Shown: piece after piece, positions 6,737 through 7,647 of the stretch
Layout: every line of letters begins with the position of its first letter
Numbering within the stretch: position 1 is the first letter of the stretch
NCBI GenBank assembly: GCA_945903885.1
Contig: CAMDPB010000044.1
Location: 1 to 7,647 of the forward strand
Reading direction: 5' to 3'
DNA length: 7,647 nucleotides
DNA from: Candidatus Finniella inopinata
GTDB lineage: Bacteria > Pseudomonadota > Alphaproteobacteria > Paracaedibacterales > CAITNM01
Notes under the pieces: generated by a model
Databases searched by the model: none
What the model was told of the DNA's origin: nothing
Seen by the model: the letters and a program-made list of their open reading frames with translations, nothing else
Made by a program: the position numbers and the translations under genes

Positions 6737-6790
6737 GCAGATGAAACAAAAAACCGAAAATGAAAGCAAAAAAGAAAGCAGATGAAACAA
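6737..6790 (+). repeat. 13-bp direct repeat in an almost T-free tract
   Basis: GCAGATGAAACAA occurs at 6737-6749 and again at 6778-6790. The tract 6721-6793 is A/G-dominated with T only in three copies of ATGAAA (6741, 6760, 6782). A related sequence, GCAGACAAAGCAAAAACG, lies on the opposite strand in the left flank (about 6426-6443), so the repeat belongs to the arms of the neighbouring element. Confidence 0.75.
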
Positions 6791-6813
6791 CGGAGTCTTA
6801 TCTTCATGTGCAA

Positions 6814-7257
6814 TCAAGCATTGTCTTTTGTTTCGTTATCTCCCTTGGATTGCGCTGATGCATCCTGTAGTTCTTTTTTAAGAAGCTGAAACTGCAGAAC
6901 CATACCGGGTATTTTTTCAGCAAGCAAATGTTGGTGCTGACTTAGCGCATCGATAGCTTCATCAAAATTGGGTTGTGCTGCATTTAATGAATTAAAAACT
7001 TTATCCAGAAGGGCACGCATATCAAGCAAAGAAAGCTGTAGGGCTGCTAATTTGGGATTTTTTCGGGGTGCAGCAACATCTGTGTCTGATTCATCACTTT
7101 CGTCATGGTCAGAGCTTTTTGTGAATGCACTGCTCAGTGGGTTGGTCCTTACTTTTTGTTTAGCTAAATCTTCCCAATCAGCATCAGAATCAGAATCTGA
7201 TGCAAAAATAGGGGTAATAATAAAAGAAACTAAACAGACTAAACGCAAGCATTTCAT
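6814..7257 (-). CDS. Small secreted Ser/Asp-rich protein of unknown function
   Basis: A 147-residue product that I do not recognise. Residues 1-19 are a signal peptide (MKCLRLVCLVSFIITPIFA) with likely cleavage before SDSDSD; Cys8 is not in a lipobox. Two acidic Ser/Asp clusters follow (about 20-26 and 48-60, SSDHDESDESDTD), then a basic linker APRKNPK and a predicted helical region at about 68-133 (ALQLSLLDMRALLDKVFNSL, then DEAIDALSQHQHLLAEKI and VLQFQLLKKELQD). The end is polar. The ATG at 7257 has AAGGAA five bases upstream (7263-7268), so the frame looks real. It lies 110 bases downstream of the methyltransferase on the same strand and may have its own promoter in that gap. Export to the periplasm is the only function-related inference the sequence allows; the plus-strand frame over the same bases (6968-7321) looks like a shadow. 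Confidence 0.72.
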   Translation of the reverse strand: MKCLRLVCLVSFIITPIFASDSDSDADWEDLAKQKVRTNPLSSAFTKSSDHDESDESDTDVAAPRKNPKLAALQLSLLDMRALLDKVFNSLNAAQPNFDEAIDALSQHQHLLAEKIPGMVLQFQLLKKELQDASAQSKGDNETKDNA

Positions 7258-7367
7258 ACGTATTCCTTTTCATCGGTCAGTAGTCCATGTAAAAATTTTG
7301 AACTACTCAGCAATAAAATGAAAGGGCTTTATGAATTTATTGCCATTCAGTGTGTAGTATGACTATT
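7258..7367 (-). promoter_or_regulatory. Leader region of the small secreted protein
   Basis: The 110-base gap between the two minus-strand genes is AT-rich. It holds the ribosome site at 7263-7268. AGTAGT (7279-7284) and ACTACT (7302-7307) can form a weak stem. No convincing -35/-10 pair was seen, so a promoter here is only presumed from the gap size. Confidence 0.3.
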
Positions 7368-7647
7368 TTATTTCCTAAAAATCCCAACCACTTCTAAATG
7401 GGCAGCCCATAAAAACTGGTCCACAGGGTGCACAACTTCCAAGGTGTAGCCACCATTTTCTAAGGTTTTGGCATCTCTGGCAAAAGTATGTGGATTACAC
7501 GAAATATAAATAATCAGTGGCACCTTGCTTAGGGCCAGCTGCTGTATTTGCTTTTCAGCACCAGCACGCGGAGGGTCAATCACCACCGTGCTGTAGTCGT
7601 TCAGCTCTTTTGTATTCAAAGGGTTTTCGAACAAGTCTTGTACATGT
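7368..7647 (-). CDS. RNA (uracil-5-)-methyltransferase, RlmD/TrmA family, C-terminal part (partial)
   Basis: The frame runs from the window edge to a TAA at 7368-7370, giving about 92 residues of the C-terminus. DYSTVVIDPPRAGAEKQ is the family's DPPRAG motif. IIYISCNPHTFARDAKTL holds the nucleophilic cysteine of the SCNP motif that attacks C6 of the target uracil. The end has VDQFLWAAHLEVVGIF, with the His-x-Glu thought to act as general base. These enzymes use S-adenosylmethionine to make 5-methyluridine in 23S rRNA (RlmD, RlmC) or tRNA (TrmA). The C-terminus alone does not tell which; the GGYTLEVVHPVDQF wording is closer to the RlmD-like group. The TTG at 7634 is internal, because the frame continues upstream as HVQDL in a typical context. 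The TRAM domain and any Fe-S cysteines lie outside the window. Confidence 0.92.
   Translation of the reverse strand, partial: HVQDLFENPLNTKELNDYSTVVIDPPRAGAEKQIQQLALSKVPLIIYISCNPHTFARDAKTLENGGYTLEVVHPVDQFLWAAHLEVVGIFRK

Larger units (their letters stand above)
6426..6756 (+). other. Structured element bounded by long inverted repeats: candidate ncRNA or MITE-like insertion
   Basis: Two 22-nt arms (6453-6474 and 6704-6725) pair along their whole length with one G.U (6465 with 6713). Outside them a weaker pairing continues between a pyrimidine-rich left flank (6426-6452) and a purine-rich right flank (6726-6756). The enclosed 229 bases fold locally into a chain: AGCA/TGCT (6499-6509), an 8-bp stem with one bulge (6546-6570), ACGGGA-TGT-TCCCGT (6579-6593), AGTTC-TCA-GAACT (6607-6619), ACCTA-TGT-TAGGT (6643-6655), GTCC/GGAC (6658-6673) and TCCC-TTCG-GGGA (6675-6686), the last a C(UUCG)G tetraloop. 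The single arm difference is tolerated as G.U on the plus strand but would be C.A on the minus strand, so a transcript, if any, is more likely plus. No open frame of useful size is inside. It does not show tmRNA, RNase P, SRP or tRNA signatures. A palindromic mobile element is the main alternative. Confidence 0.6.

Noticed and set aside
6426..6756. tmRNA (two-piece alphaproteobacterial form), RNase P RNA, SRP RNA or tRNA
   Set aside because: No T-arm consensus or CCA acceptor, no tag frame, no RNase P core motif and no SRP tetraloop motif on either strand.
6426..6756. Retron ncRNA or CRISPR array
   Set aside because: No reverse transcriptase or cas gene in the window, and the repeats are inverted, not a regular direct series with spacers.
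6741..6785. 14-codon Lys/Glu-rich micro-ORF starting MKQKTENESKK
   Set aside because: It follows from the purine-rich composition; only a weak AGGG precedes it and there is no other coding evidence.
6968..7321. 117-codon plus-strand ORF opposite the secreted protein
   Set aside because: It is Ser/Ala-rich in the way antisense of a Ser/Asp-rich gene is expected to be, starts without a ribosome site and ends past the leader; the minus frame has a signal peptide and ribosome site.

Overview
The window is AT-rich (G+C roughly 40 % by eye). It reads as chromosomal DNA of an alphaproteobacterium, probably a host-associated or intracellular one of the Rickettsiales/Holosporales kind. Three things suggest this: the hflK-hflC-degP order, an Nfu protein of the mitochondrial/alphaproteobacterial type, and a CofE-like gamma-glutamyl ligase next to folD, an arrangement that recalls the FolC substitute of Chlamydia. 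The lineage is an inference from gene content; the window has no rRNA or tRNA gene to confirm it.

Positions 1-6070 hold one dense plus-strand gene series: hflK (3' part), hflC, degP/htrA, nfu, a secreted lytic transglycosylase, folD and a CofE/FolC2-type ligase. The hflK stop abuts the hflC start. The degP stop overlaps the nfu start by one base. Both nfu/transglycosylase and folD/ligase overlap by 11 bases. The largest internal gap is 47 bases, before degP. Translational coupling and probably one long transcript follow from this, though the promoter is not in the window. HflK-HflC, DegP and the transglycosylase serve membrane-protein quality control, envelope proteolysis and wall turnover. 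Nfu serves Fe-S assembly. FolD and the ligase form a one-carbon/folate pair.

Positions 6071-6813 are a 743-base gap between convergent genes with no credible protein gene. A perfect 10-bp hairpin covers the ligase stop codon. Further on, 6426-6756 holds the most unusual object in the window: two 22-nt arms (6453-6474 and 6704-6725) that are inverted complements except for one G.U-compatible position, extended outward by a weaker pyrimidine/purine pairing, and enclosing a chain of small hairpins, one with a C(UUCG)G tetraloop. It is either an undescribed structured RNA or a palindromic, MITE-like insertion.

Positions 6814-7647 lie on the minus strand. They hold a small secreted Ser/Asp-rich protein of unknown function and, cut by the window edge, the C-terminal end of an RNA (uracil-5-)-methyltransferase of the RlmD/TrmA family.
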